A DNA stretch of 64,000 nucleotides, taken from contig NZ_BAGE01000038.1 of assembly GCF_000308675.1 (NCBI RefSeq), positions 208,005 through 272,004 of the forward strand. Reading direction: 5' to 3'. The position numbers were made by a program, and so were the translations under genes. The notes beneath the pieces were generated by a model. It was not told the DNA's origin, ran no database searches, and was given only the letters and a program-made list of their open reading frames with translations. Source of the stretch: Nocardia paucivorans NBRC 100373. Its GTDB lineage: Bacteria > Actinomycetota > Actinomycetes > Mycobacteriales > Mycobacteriaceae. Positions 52,601-59,960 of this stretch are shown here, one piece after another (positions within the stretch are counted from its first letter, which is position 1; each line of letters begins with the position of its first letter).

Positions 52601-53419
52601 TCCGTCCTGGTTGGCACCGGTCGCCTTCACCACGGCGTAGATCCGGTCGCCGTCGCGCAGGGCATGGTCGAGTTTCTTCAGCACCACCATGCCGCCGCCC
52701 TCGCCGCGTCCGTAGCCGTCGCCGGAGGCGTCGAAGGATTTACACCGACCGTCCGCGGCGAGGAACCCGCCTTTGCACATCATCACGAAGGTTTCAGGCT
52801 GCAGCATCACGCTCACCCCGCCGGCCATGGCGACCGTGCAGTCACCGTTCTCCAGTGCCTGGCAGGCCAGATGGAACGCCACCAGCGACGACGAGCATGC
52901 GGTATCGACGGTGAGCGCGGGTCCGACGAAGTTGAGCGCGTAGGCGATTCGGTTCGACAACATGGTGTACGACGCGCTCGCCGCCGTGTGCATATCGACG
53001 TGGGCCAGCGCGGGGCCAACCACCCCGACAACCGACTGGTCCACCACGAAACCACCCACGTAGACACCCACCGACGCGCCGGCGGCCTTCCCGGCGAACC
53101 CGGCATCGTCCAGCGCTTCCCAGGACACCTCCAACAGCAGTCGTTGCTGGGGGTCCATCTGAACCGCCTCACGCGGCGAGATGCCGAAGAAGTCGGGATC
53201 GAACTCCCAGGGGTCGCCGGTCATGAAGGCGCCGTGCTTGGTGTAGCTGCGACCCGGAACCCGCCGATCCGGGTCGTAGTAGCGCCGGTAGTCCCAACGG
53301 TCCGCGGGGATCTCGACGACGGCATCACGTTTATCGATCACGAATTCCCAAAACGATTCCGGTGAGTCGATTCCTCCGCCGAAGCGGCAACCGATACCGA
53401 CGATGGCAATGTCCGACAT
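46691..53419 (-). CDS. Type I fully reducing polyketide synthase (Pks2/Mas-like), KS-AT-DH-ER-KR-ACP
   Basis: A 2,242-aa single-module iterative PKS. Ketosynthase: Cys175 in D-T-A-C-S-S-S-L, with His310 and His350. Acyltransferase: Ser622 in G-H-S-V-G-E-V; the extender-specificity site reads P-Y-H-S, neither Y-A-S-H nor H-A-F-H. Dehydratase: His927 in H-V-V-G-G-V-R-I-M-P, with D-A-A-M-Q later. Enoylreductase: H-G-A-A-G-G-V-G. Ketoreductase: T-G-G-F-G-G-F-G and Y-N-Y-T-A-A-N. ACP: L-G-L-D-S-L. All domains look active, so it makes saturated, possibly methyl-branched, chains. There is no thioesterase; a 110-residue low-complexity tail follows the ACP. It starts behind GGGAGGA and leads an operon with an MFS exporter and PapA. 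Confidence 0.95.
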   Translation of the reverse strand: MSDIAIVGIGCRFGGGIDSPESFWEFVIDKRDAVVEIPADRWDYRRYYDPDRRVPGRSYTKHGAFMTGDPWEFDPDFFGISPREAVQMDPQQRLLLEVSWEALDDAGFAGKAAGASVGVYVGGFVVDQSVVGVVGPALAHVDMHTAASASYTMLSNRIAYALNFVGPALTVDTACSSSLVAFHLACQALENGDCTVAMAGGVSVMLQPETFVMMCKGGFLAADGRCKSFDASGDGYGRGEGGGMVVLKKLDHALRDGDRIYAVVKATGANQDGRTTAITVPNDKSQEDLARTVCARAGLAPEEITYVEAHGTGTLVGDPVELRALGAVYGAAEKRVASLGVGSVKATIGHTEAAAGIASVIKSALAIHHRTIPPQGWLDKPNPDIPFDDLNMHIQVEAQPLPADAAPMTIAVNGFGYGGTNAHTILQEFRPDSAEPAYRPGPRRHLGVLPVSARSAPAVRAMAGRFADLLAEGADPDHLAEAAWTRLAHHPFRTGVPVRERADMIRALREYAGGEGRDAVRTVSRRVPEPVFVFSGMGPQWWGMARDLLTADGVFAAEARKVDDAFRAVSGWSIIEELLRPEAESRVTTTEVAQPANFLVQVALVAELAKYGITPTTIVGHSVGEVSAAYISGMLSLEDAVTVAYHRARLQATTAGSGGMLAVGLSLEQVREHIGDDDESIDIAAVNSPSSLTLSGDVDRLDELAEKLSEQGVFARALKVEVPYHSRLMNPILDELRSALADLKPQRPTIPLYSTVTGAAVTEDGGWDAEYWCANVRQPVRFADAVGGLVAAGHKVFLEVGPHPVLSGNVREVLLGADVEGATVATLNRKQDDDTSIRNTIIGLYGAGVLDLDTLFPTNAPATPHIRLPRYPWQNTRLHNPLPLFEQMRLGSRETYTMLGDPDLESRANASWLLLVGTELLPWLPDHVVGGVRIMPGAAYIDAALSAAATRASNKRVGAEGLRFVAPLVMSGPDVPFVEFNVEEASNRFVIRSRSATGSVWTVNAFGRLQTGTYEPVRGSVPELESAVEFAPEMFYTALAARGLQYGESFRRVTSVRAGRDTVVATVDAGIAAGSGHLAHPAVVDAAMQTVALLFAEDALGEGAMVPVGVSAVRMYAELPEEVTVVARRDRTLSHLADVQLLDAEGMLVLHLEGVQLGTLNPGRSPMHQMADFFYTDTMKKAEPIDTSALPDSGPAATVVVALGAGSRAEALAAEVAEGRYLITERDDAETEARLTELLRSAATPEIQRVHVCVVAGDITDDLAELWTLKQLAVTIARFTEEVVTERADQNEGTQETGPQNPAGEFLCHVTLVTERAFTLPDSPTPPNSHQTALAGARRVLMNEQPYLRWRLIDVEPDTTVDELRTELTIPGAFCYDNSDEVLLRGGDRWLPVVTTPLPERIEALEKSEPLTDPEADFALEIPPTRLLSGLAWRQVPRRDPGPGQIEVRMKVVGLNYKDPLKVMGLLGERELGETYFGTVPGMEGVGEVVRLGADVTDIQVGDMVALAAKGMMRRYHVLDRNLVIPLPPDTDPGLCTSTTAFGTAEYSLLDLARLQPGETVLIHGAAGGVGMAAIQVAKAVGARIIGTASTDERRAHILELGADHALNSRSLNFADDVLALTDGQGVDVILSSAPGEILRQNFKAIREFGRIVEVGKADIYTGGVLEMGYFDKNLSYFSMDLDRMAAIRPQQLADLFRRVLEKFAEQTYHPLPYHIYPTHELSKAFDDVIRGSRTGRVAIGLADEVPPVRPLLPELEIDSTATYLITGGFGGFGLATAGWLVAKGARRLVLVGRSGASSDMARQQLRAWNAAGVTVVEERADIADAEAVTALVARSHSPEHPLRGVFHAAGAVADNRVELMTMDELTRVYRSKTYGARVLHDAITAAGIEPDMFVLYSSGGSMFGIFGQYNYTAANLAVEALAEEWSRAGEKVLAVGWGHMSGATGGMAADEKVAKYLEVAGFGPIDMVDGTLYLEQTLRLGLARAAIIPTDWGRLTAAVPPLARTGRLAELVESSNEDASQMAKMKAELAAMEESKRGHYVARRLAEELASVMGVQPESIDLTVPVTELGLDSLMAVEYGTRVSKQLGIELMTLQIPRTASLEEAGPKVAELILASDSNKFGAAQGGVPGMPTMQNALAAASGAAEMAAANEQAKNSETTAPTVSLVKARVAAKAADTPDTADVDAPTSNAVAGSDGGTIETNHSNGDPAATSGNETSDSPTGETSPADTASVIEAEGSPL

Positions 53420-54156
53420 TCCTTGTCCTCCCGAATTGGGGTGATCGAGGCCGCTGTTCCCGTTCGGGAAATGCTCGAATGATCATGTGGGGCAGAGGAT
53501 CTCGATGATAAGGGCGCGCTGTCGCCACCGGGGGGCCGAAAATGACCGGCGCGGACACCGGAAGTGCGCAACAGACCCGGAGTCGCTCTGACATCGGCCC
53601 CGATGCTATCGAGGTCCGTGGGGATCGGAGTATGGCTCGCGGCAAGGTTCCCGCACCGCACAAGTGTCGAAAACGGTGATTGTGAACCGGAACAACCTCG
53701 TTGCCGCCGCCGGTGTCGAGGCCCATAATGTCCGCCCCGTCCTGTCGGCCCGACCCGAGACTGTGCTCATAACCGCGACGTCCTGGCCCATTCGGGGATT
53801 CCGGTCGCGGAAGGTGCGCCGTGCGGGGGTGGTGACCATGGCCGGACGCTATCGATCGGTGTCCCCACCCGTCGACATTCCGGTGTGATCGTGTGAGTCA
53901 TGTCAGTCGGCAAGTGTTCTCGTTCTCACCGATCCCGAACACGTGAACGGGGCCACGTGGACGTTTCGCCGTCCCGGATGCCATCCGGGCGGGAGCACGG
54001 TGACGCGACCGAAGGGAAGCGTGGTCTCGGAGGCAGGTCCACCCGTGAACGGGCAACGCGCCGAACGTGTTCCGTGGCCTCGTCGAACGGCGTGCGCTGG
54101 TGTACTCCGACCACCTGAACGACAATCAGAGGGTTGTTCGTTTGAAGGGAGTCGTT
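53420..54156. other. Divergent intergenic region between PKS and terpene synthase
   Basis: 737 nt between two divergent biosynthetic genes. Both promoters must lie here. Short open frames on each strand lack ribosome sites and family resemblance, so no gene is called. No long repeat was found by eye. Confidence 0.5.
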
Positions 54157-55260
54157 GTGGTCGGACAATACACATCGGCGCTCGAGCGTGAAATCGTGGA
54201 TATGCGTGCGCAGCACGAATCCTTCGTGCGCACGGGCGCCCAGTGGTCGTTACGGGCCCTGTTCAGCACACCGGAATGCGATATCGCCGAGTACTGTCGT
54301 GGTTTCGCCCCGAGCCCGTTCGGAACGGAGGCATGTGCCGAGGTCGAGAGAATCTGTCGCGCCCAGAGTATATGGCTCGAGCCGGGTGGCCCGCACTACA
54401 ACAGCATGACACCGTATCTGCACCCGGGGGCCGTCACCGCCGAACGATTGACGATCATCGGGTTGTTCAATGCGATCCTCTTCTGGCTCAACGATACGGT
54501 CGGACGGGAGAAGTTCGGACATCTGGACTCGGCCGAACAGGAACGGGCCCGGCTCGCCGCCGACCGGATGTGTCGGCTCCTGGAATCCGGTACGCTACCC
54601 GGCGCCCCGAGTTCGTTGGAGACGGCGACCCAGGATTTCCTGGCCCGCCTGTCCGGTCTGGCCGAGCCCCGCTGGCTCGAGGAATTCCTGAAGTCCACGG
54701 TGGAGCACCTGCGGACCGCCATCCGCGATCAGAATGCCCGCTCCCGCGGTGACATCCTCAGCGTGGCCGAATACATCGATCTGCGTGCCGAGGTCTCCGG
54801 TATGTACCCGGCGATCGCGCTGTGCGAATTCGGCCGGGACGCCTATCTGCCCTGGGAGCGCCTCACCGAGGCCGGTATCGCGGATGATCTGCGTCGACTG
54901 CGTGTGCTGACGGCCGAAATAGGGGCACTGATGAACGATATGTTCTCCTTCGAGAAGGAGTGCATAGTCGATCGATCGGATTTCAACCTGATCCCGATCT
55001 GCCTGCTCAATCGACCGGGGGCCGGTTTGGCCGAGGCCGTGCACGAAGCCGCCGAAATCGTCCGCGACCGCCTCGACGAATTCCGAAGCCTGCACGACCG
55101 GGTCGTCGAGCGGTATGCGGGTGTCGACGGCGATATCGGGGCTGCGCTGCGCGTGCATCTGGCCGATCTTGTCGCCTGCGTCCAGGCCACCTGGGTATGG
55201 CAGCTCACCACCAGTCGCTACAAGGGGGCGAGTGTCTTCGAGGAGAACACACCGAGCTGA
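54157..55260 (+). CDS. Class I terpene synthase with an atypical aspartate motif
   Basis: A 367-aa terpene cyclase that ionises an isoprenyl diphosphate and cyclises it. The second metal motif is canonical: N260-D-M-F-S264-F-E-K-E268 (NSE triad). An Arg at about 210 fits the diphosphate sensor and R-Y near residue 357 is the usual C-terminal pair. The first motif is not DDxxD but W-L-N112-D113-T-V-G-R-E, losing one Asp. The GTG at 54157 follows AAGGGA; the longer frame upstream is not family-like. A strong hairpin follows the stop. No prenyltransferase or tailoring P450 adjoins it. The product is unknown. Confidence 0.82.
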   Translation: MVGQYTSALEREIVDMRAQHESFVRTGAQWSLRALFSTPECDIAEYCRGFAPSPFGTEACAEVERICRAQSIWLEPGGPHYNSMTPYLHPGAVTAERLTIIGLFNAILFWLNDTVGREKFGHLDSAEQERARLAADRMCRLLESGTLPGAPSSLETATQDFLARLSGLAEPRWLEEFLKSTVEHLRTAIRDQNARSRGDILSVAEYIDLRAEVSGMYPAIALCEFGRDAYLPWERLTEAGIADDLRRLRVLTAEIGALMNDMFSFEKECIVDRSDFNLIPICLLNRPGAGLAEAVHEAAEIVRDRLDEFRSLHDRVVERYAGVDGDIGAALRVHLADLVACVQATWVWQLTTSRYKGASVFEENTPS

Positions 55261-55265
55261 CCTGC

Positions 55266-55310
55266 GGGGGCGGCCGCCGGCCCCGGCCTCCCGCGCCGGC
55301 GGCCGCCCCC
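55266..55310 (+). terminator. Strong hairpin terminator after terpene synthase
   Basis: Perfect 15-bp arms (GGGGGCGGCCGCCGG and its complement) with a 15-nt loop start five bases after the stop codon. The following sequence is GGTGAAACTTTT. Confidence 0.75.
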
Positions 55311-55441
55311 GGTGAAACTTTTCGAAGTGGTCACGGCCTGTCCCGCTCGTAGCCTTTGGGTACGCTAAGTTCTTACGGGCCGCGGAGTATGTGATGGTCG
55401 CGGTTCGGTAGGGCGATACGGGGTACGAACGACGGAAGGTT

Positions 55442-56755
55442 GTGGTGGAGGAGGCCGAGCGCCGTGAGGTGGCGCGGTCCTGGTCGCAGGCTCTGGCAAC
55501 CGTCTGCGGATTCTCCGGACCCGCGCGGGAGGCCGGTCCGCTGTTGGAACGCGCTGTCGATCAGCTCGACGCGGCGTTGGCGGCCGAGCCCTTCCGCGCC
55601 GAGGTGGGGGCGCAGGTGGGTGCCACGCTGGTGACGGCGGGCCTGACCGCCGATTCCGTGCTCACGGTATCGGCGTTGACCTTGAGCAGACTGGCCGATC
55701 CGGATGATCCGGAATCCGGCCGGCGATTGGGGGCATTGCTGGCGTCCGTCGGCTCCGGTTTCGAGGCGCAGCGGCAGGCGCTGCGCAACCCGGACACCTC
55801 TTCGGCCCATTCCGCCCAACCCGATATCGACCACTCCGCCAACGAGCGGTTCCGCGTGGTATTCGAGAACGCGGCCGTGGCCATCGCCATCGGCGACACC
55901 GACGGCAGGCTGTTGGACGCCAACCGGGGGCTCGCCGACATGATCGGGGTGCCCGTCGAAGCGCTGCGCGGCATCTCGGTGTACGACTTCGCGCATCCGC
56001 AGGATCGGGAGCGGATCCGGCAGATGCTGTACAACAACCTCGTCCCCTCCGGTGAGGGCACGGTGAAATTGGAGCAGCGGATCGGTCGCGCCGACGGCAG
56101 CTACGGTTGGGCCTCGTTCTCCATCACCTTCGTCAAGGGTGAGTCGGGGCAGTCCGACTATCTGCTCGCGGTGGGGGAGGACGTCACCGAACAGCACCGT
56201 ATGCGAGAAGAACTACGTCTCCAGGCCCGTCGCGATCCACTCACCGGACTACCCAACCGACGCCATCTTCTCGAACTCCTCGACGCCACGATCGAGGCGG
56301 CGGGCAGTGAGGATCATATCGGCCTGTGCTTCGTCGACCTCGACCGATTCAAGGAGGTCAACGATCACTACGGTCACGGGGTGGGTGATCGGGTCCTGAC
56401 GGCCGTCGCGCAGCGATTGCACGAGAGCGTGCAGGGCTCGGGATGTGTGGTCTCCCGCATCGGTGGCGACGAGTTCGTCGCGCTGATCCCACCACCCGTC
56501 GACGATGTGTCCGTGGCCGAAGTGGCGAATCGGTTGTTGAATGCCCTGGCCGATCCCGTCGATATCGGCGCCCACCGGCTATCGATTTCCGCCAGTATCG
56601 GTGCGGTCGTGACAACCGTTGCCGGCGGTACCGCCGAAACGCTTTTCGACGCCGCCGACACCGGCCTCTATCACGCCAAGAACAACGGTAAGGGTCAGTG
56701 GGTGCTGCACACCCTCGAGACGCAGGATCGCCCGGCGCGACCCGATATCCGATAG
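55442..56755 (+). CDS. PAS-GGDEF diguanylate cyclase
   Basis: A 437-aa cytoplasmic signalling enzyme predicted to make cyclic di-GMP from two GTP. Residues 1-130 are a helical region of unknown type, 135-250 a PAS sensor (F-E-N-A-A-V-A-I-A-I-G, W-A-S-F-S-I-T), and 260-425 the GGDEF domain with D-P-L-T-G-L-P-N-R-R, V-D-L-D-R-F-K and an intact R-I-G-G-D-E-F. No RxxD inhibitory site is visible just upstream of GGDEF, and there is no EAL domain. The GTG at 55442 follows GGAAGG. A hairpin overlaps its stop. Confidence 0.93.
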   Translation: MVEEAERREVARSWSQALATVCGFSGPAREAGPLLERAVDQLDAALAAEPFRAEVGAQVGATLVTAGLTADSVLTVSALTLSRLADPDDPESGRRLGALLASVGSGFEAQRQALRNPDTSSAHSAQPDIDHSANERFRVVFENAAVAIAIGDTDGRLLDANRGLADMIGVPVEALRGISVYDFAHPQDRERIRQMLYNNLVPSGEGTVKLEQRIGRADGSYGWASFSITFVKGESGQSDYLLAVGEDVTEQHRMREELRLQARRDPLTGLPNRRHLLELLDATIEAAGSEDHIGLCFVDLDRFKEVNDHYGHGVGDRVLTAVAQRLHESVQGSGCVVSRIGGDEFVALIPPPVDDVSVAEVANRLLNALADPVDIGAHRLSISASIGAVVTTVAGGTAETLFDAADTGLYHAKNNGKGQWVLHTLETQDRPARPDIR

Positions 56756-56769
56756 CGGAATCGGGTCGC
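56737..56769. terminator. Hairpin overlapping the GGDEF gene stop, between convergent genes
   Basis: Perfect 10-bp arms GCGACCCGAT and ATCGGGTCGC with a 13-nt loop that contains the cyclase stop codon. The convergent membrane-protein gene ends 15 nt further on. Confidence 0.6.
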
Positions 56770-56783
56770 GGGGCACGGTCCTG

Positions 56784-57176
56784 CTACATGAGAAGCGAAC
56801 CCACCAGCCAGGCCAACAGGACGAGCACCACACCGAGCGCCGCCCCGGGATACATCGGCCGGCCGTTACGCGCGGCGATCGCGGATACCGAGGCGCCCAG
56901 CAGGAAGCCGACGACTCCGCCTGCCACGATCACCCAACCGCCCACCGTGGGATCGGCGGTGCAGGACGGTTTCACCTCACATACTCCGCCCGCCAGGAGG
57001 AACCACGGTGCCATCACCGCCGAGACCATGGCCAGGAATGCCGGTAGCAACCACAGCAACGCGCTGACGGCCATATCGATCGATCGCGGGGGCGGAACCG
57101 GTTCGGAAGGTTGCTCCGCGACCGGGTAGGGCGCGGGCCGGTGAGCGGAGGGAACCTGGTCGGGGTAGCCGTACAT
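56784..57176 (-). CDS. Small membrane protein of unknown function, three helices
   Basis: A 130-aa protein with a Pro-rich cytoplasmic N-terminal 30 residues and three hydrophobic helices (about 35-60, 78-100 and 108-130). Two cysteines in the first outside loop (G-G-V-C-E-V-K-P-S-C-T-A) could form a disulfide. I recognise no family. A GAGG sits just before the ATG. Confidence 0.72.
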   Translation of the reverse strand: MYGYPDQVPSAHRPAPYPVAEQPSEPVPPPRSIDMAVSALLWLLPAFLAMVSAVMAPWFLLAGGVCEVKPSCTADPTVGGWVIVAGGVVGFLLGASVSAIAARNGRPMYPGAALGVVLVLLAWLVGSLLM

Positions 57177-57459
57177 ATGCCTCGCGATCGTTGGAACGTG
57201 ATAGGGGGTCGCTGGATGGTATACACCGGGTAGGTGTTGCGTCGCATACGTTTCGGTATGGCCGCGGTTCGCGTGTCGCGCAGGTATCGGTATCGGGATC
57301 GCTGCTCGGTCCCGAGATTACGACAGCCCCCGTCGAACGCGTCTTCGTACCGGTGGGGTCCCACTGTACGTGGGTATCGTGCCCACCGACCAACGCCCCG
57401 GGCAGAGCGGTTTTCGGCTACGACCGGGGCAACCGGCTTCGATTCGGCCGATTCGGGTG

Positions 57460-58509
57460 CTATCGGGGTTTCGATTCGTCGGACGAGCCAGGGGCCGTAC
57501 CGGGTTCGTCCGGCCCTTCGGCGGCGGCCGAGGCAGATCCCTCCGGCGGAGTCGCCGGAGTCCCCGCTGCCGCCGGAGGTTTCGGGGGTGCCGGTGTTGA
57601 TGTCTCGGTCACCGTTTCGGTCCGCTCGGTGGTCGACTCCTCCGCGTTCTGCGCCGCGCTCACCTGGGTGGAGGAGGTTCGAGTGATATTGATCCGCCAC
57701 GGTATATTGATCCGCCGTATCCCCCCGGCAGCCGTCCGTGGTGTCGAGCGCAGTAATTGGGCGAGGGCCACAACCGCCGAACCGACGGAAACCACGACTG
57801 CGGCCATGGCCGAGGCGGTGAGCGTACCGGTGGCCACATATTGGGTCTGGTGCATGCCCGGTAGAACCAGGCTGCCATCGGAGAAGGCCCAGTTCATCAG
57901 GGAACCGAGCTGACCGCCCAGATCCCAGCGACGCATGGTCATGTCCTTGAGGTGTTTCTGTCTGACCGTCAGATACAGCACCGTGGAGATCACGAGCACG
58001 GCGCCGAGCACCGCGGCGCCCGCCGCTGTGCGGGCCATGGTCTCGGACTCGGTGATGATGTAGAGGACCACCGCGAAGACGGTGACCGCGAGGGCGGCGC
58101 TGGCGGCGACCGCCCAGAAGCCGGTGAGGTTCGCGGTGTGATTTGGTCCGTATTTGGACCAGACCGTGAGGTATTTGGTGTTGGCGTCGATCCGGCCGAA
58201 CGCGTTGGCGGCCGCAGAACCGTCCGGGCCCTTCGCAACCATCCAGTCCCGGAACATCAGCGCGAAGGTGATGATCGAGCCGAGGGCCGTGACCACATAG
58301 CTCCATTTACCGACCAGCCGCGGTGATCTCCGGATCTCGTCGACCCGGCTCGCCAGCTCGGCCGCCCCGGCGCGCACCGCGGCCCGATGGCGTTCGGCGC
58401 GTTCGGCGACCGGGTCGCCGGTCGTCTCGGGTATGGAGGTCTTCTCGGGCCCGGACCCGCCGCCACCCTGATCGGCCGTGGCCGGTCCCCACGGTGTGGG
58501 TTTCGCCAT
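57460..58509 (-). CDS. Membrane protein of unknown function with disordered tails
   Basis: A 349-aa protein. A Gly/Glu-rich N-terminus and a helical segment with E-L-A-S-R-V-D-E-I-R-R-S-P-R-L precede four hydrophobic helices (about residues 65-250). The last 90 residues are low-complexity Thr, Glu, Pro, Ala. The loop between the first two helices (A-F-G-R-I-D-A-N-T-K-Y-L-T-V-W-S-K-Y-G) is the most distinctive part. No family is recognised. The ATG at 58509 is chosen as the start of an M-A-K-P-T-P-W-G reading; the 29 codons upstream look non-coding. About 280 nt without a gene separate it from the next small membrane gene. Confidence 0.7.
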   Translation of the reverse strand: MAKPTPWGPATADQGGGGSGPEKTSIPETTGDPVAERAERHRAAVRAGAAELASRVDEIRRSPRLVGKWSYVVTALGSIITFALMFRDWMVAKGPDGSAAANAFGRIDANTKYLTVWSKYGPNHTANLTGFWAVAASAALAVTVFAVVLYIITESETMARTAAGAAVLGAVLVISTVLYLTVRQKHLKDMTMRRWDLGGQLGSLMNWAFSDGSLVLPGMHQTQYVATGTLTASAMAAVVVSVGSAVVALAQLLRSTPRTAAGGIRRINIPWRINITRTSSTQVSAAQNAEESTTERTETVTETSTPAPPKPPAAAGTPATPPEGSASAAAEGPDEPGTAPGSSDESKPR

Positions 58510-58664
58510 CAATTCAGTGTAAAAGTCCCACCAGCAGTGGGAATCGTTCCCTGAGTGGGCGCTTCCCATAGCAAAGCGCATGGCCGACGGGCGCACACCG
58601 TTCGGTAGCGTGGGCGCCCGAGGGCCCGAATCGCGGGATCATGTCGCGGAAAGGAACGAGACCG

Positions 58665-59864
58665 ATGCGCAGGGCGCTGTCGGCGGTACTGGCGGTGATC
58701 GGCGTGCTGGCGTTGGTGAGCGGGTCGAGCGTGCACCGCCCCGCGGCGCCCCTGGATATCTCCCGAGGAGAAATCGTCTCGGTGGCGCCGGTGCTACGAC
58801 TGACGGCGGAACAGACCGTTGGGTACCTGTCGGAACATGGGGTCACCACACCGGTGGTGGGCGGTGTCTCCGCGTACCGGGTCGTGTACACCACCATTGA
58901 CCCCCGGGGCGCCGAGACCACCGCGAGCGGGTTGGTGGTGTTGCCGCATACCGAGACCCATCGACTACGCGTGGTCGGCTACGAGCACGGCACCATCGTG
59001 CGCCGGGACGAGGCACCATCGGCCGCCGGGGAAACCGAACGTGCCCGGGCGGTGATGTTCGCCGCCGCCGGTTACGCGGTTGCGGCCCCCGACTATCTGG
59101 GGCTGGGTATCGGCCCCGGTCGGCACCCGTACGCGCACGCGCCCACCGAGGCGACCGCGTCGGTGGACCTGTTGCGGGCCACTCGCGCACTGACGTCCCG
59201 GGAGGGCCGCGAACTCGACGGAAATGTGCTGGTGACAGGTTTCTCGCAAGGCGGACAGGCGGCGGTGGCCCTGGGACGGGAGCTACAGGAAGGAAAGGCA
59301 CCCGGTTTCGCACCGGCGGCGATCGCGGCGGTGAGCGGCCCCTACGATCTGCGGCATGCACAGGCGCCCGCGGCGGTGGACGGGCGGGTCACCCCCCGTG
59401 CGGCGGTGATCTACCTCGCCTACTGGATCACCGCGATGAACGATATCTACCACTTCTACGACGATCCGGCCGAGGCCTTCCTACCGCCGTACGCGGCTCG
59501 GGTGGAGCGGCTGTTCGACGGTTCGCACGACCTGGTGAACATCGTCTTGAATCTGCCGGCCACACCCGAGCAACTGCTCACCCCGCGCTATTTCGACTGG
59601 GCTCGAAACCCCGATGGGGCGGCTGCGCGAGCGGTGGACGACAGCGATATCGGCTGTGACTGGGTGAGCCCGGTCCCGGTTCGACTCTATGCCGCCACGG
59701 GCGACCGCAGTGTGCCGTTCGAGAACGCCCGGCAATGTATGCGGGCGCCACTGGGTGGTCGCGCCGAGCTCGTCGACCTGGGGGAGATCGATCACGGCGA
59801 TACCGCGCGAGTGGCGTTACCGCAGATTCTGGACTGGTTCCTGCAGTTGGCCCCTCCCCGCTGA
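58665..59864 (+). CDS. Secreted lipase/esterase (secretory lipase family)
   Basis: A 399-aa exported alpha/beta hydrolase. A signal peptide (M-R-R-A-L-S-A-V-L-A-V-I-G-V-L-A-L) leads to the mature enzyme. It has G-Y-E-H-G-T near the oxyanion hole, A-A-P-D-Y-L-G-L-G, the nucleophile G-F-S-Q-G-G, a probable Asp in T-G-D-R-S-V-P and a His in I-D-H-G-D-T. This matches the secretory lipase family (LIP) common in actinomycetes. An ATG at 58641 adds eight residues; AAAGGA lies before the 58665 start. It ends at a strong bidirectional hairpin. Confidence 0.87.
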   Translation: MRRALSAVLAVIGVLALVSGSSVHRPAAPLDISRGEIVSVAPVLRLTAEQTVGYLSEHGVTTPVVGGVSAYRVVYTTIDPRGAETTASGLVVLPHTETHRLRVVGYEHGTIVRRDEAPSAAGETERARAVMFAAAGYAVAAPDYLGLGIGPGRHPYAHAPTEATASVDLLRATRALTSREGRELDGNVLVTGFSQGGQAAVALGRELQEGKAPGFAPAAIAAVSGPYDLRHAQAPAAVDGRVTPRAAVIYLAYWITAMNDIYHFYDDPAEAFLPPYAARVERLFDGSHDLVNIVLNLPATPEQLLTPRYFDWARNPDGAAARAVDDSDIGCDWVSPVPVRLYAATGDRSVPFENARQCMRAPLGGRAELVDLGEIDHGDTARVALPQILDWFLQLAPPR

Positions 59865-59905
59865 AACCCCGGGGTCGATTCGTCCGCGCCCCTCGGTTCG
59901 AAAAC

Positions 59906-59946
59906 ACCACCGCTGCCCGCGACCGATGGTCGCGAGCAGCGGTGGT
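59906..59946. terminator. Bidirectional hairpin between lipase and MFS genes
   Basis: 19-bp arms with one mismatch (ACCACCGCTGC-C-CGCGACC and its partner) around a 3-nt GAT loop, between two convergent stops. Confidence 0.75.
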
Positions 59947-59960
59947 AGTGGTATTTCGGC

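Noticed and set aside
53664..53888. A 74-residue open frame in the PKS-terpene synthase gap
   Set aside because: No ribosome site, no recognisable motif and no support from context.
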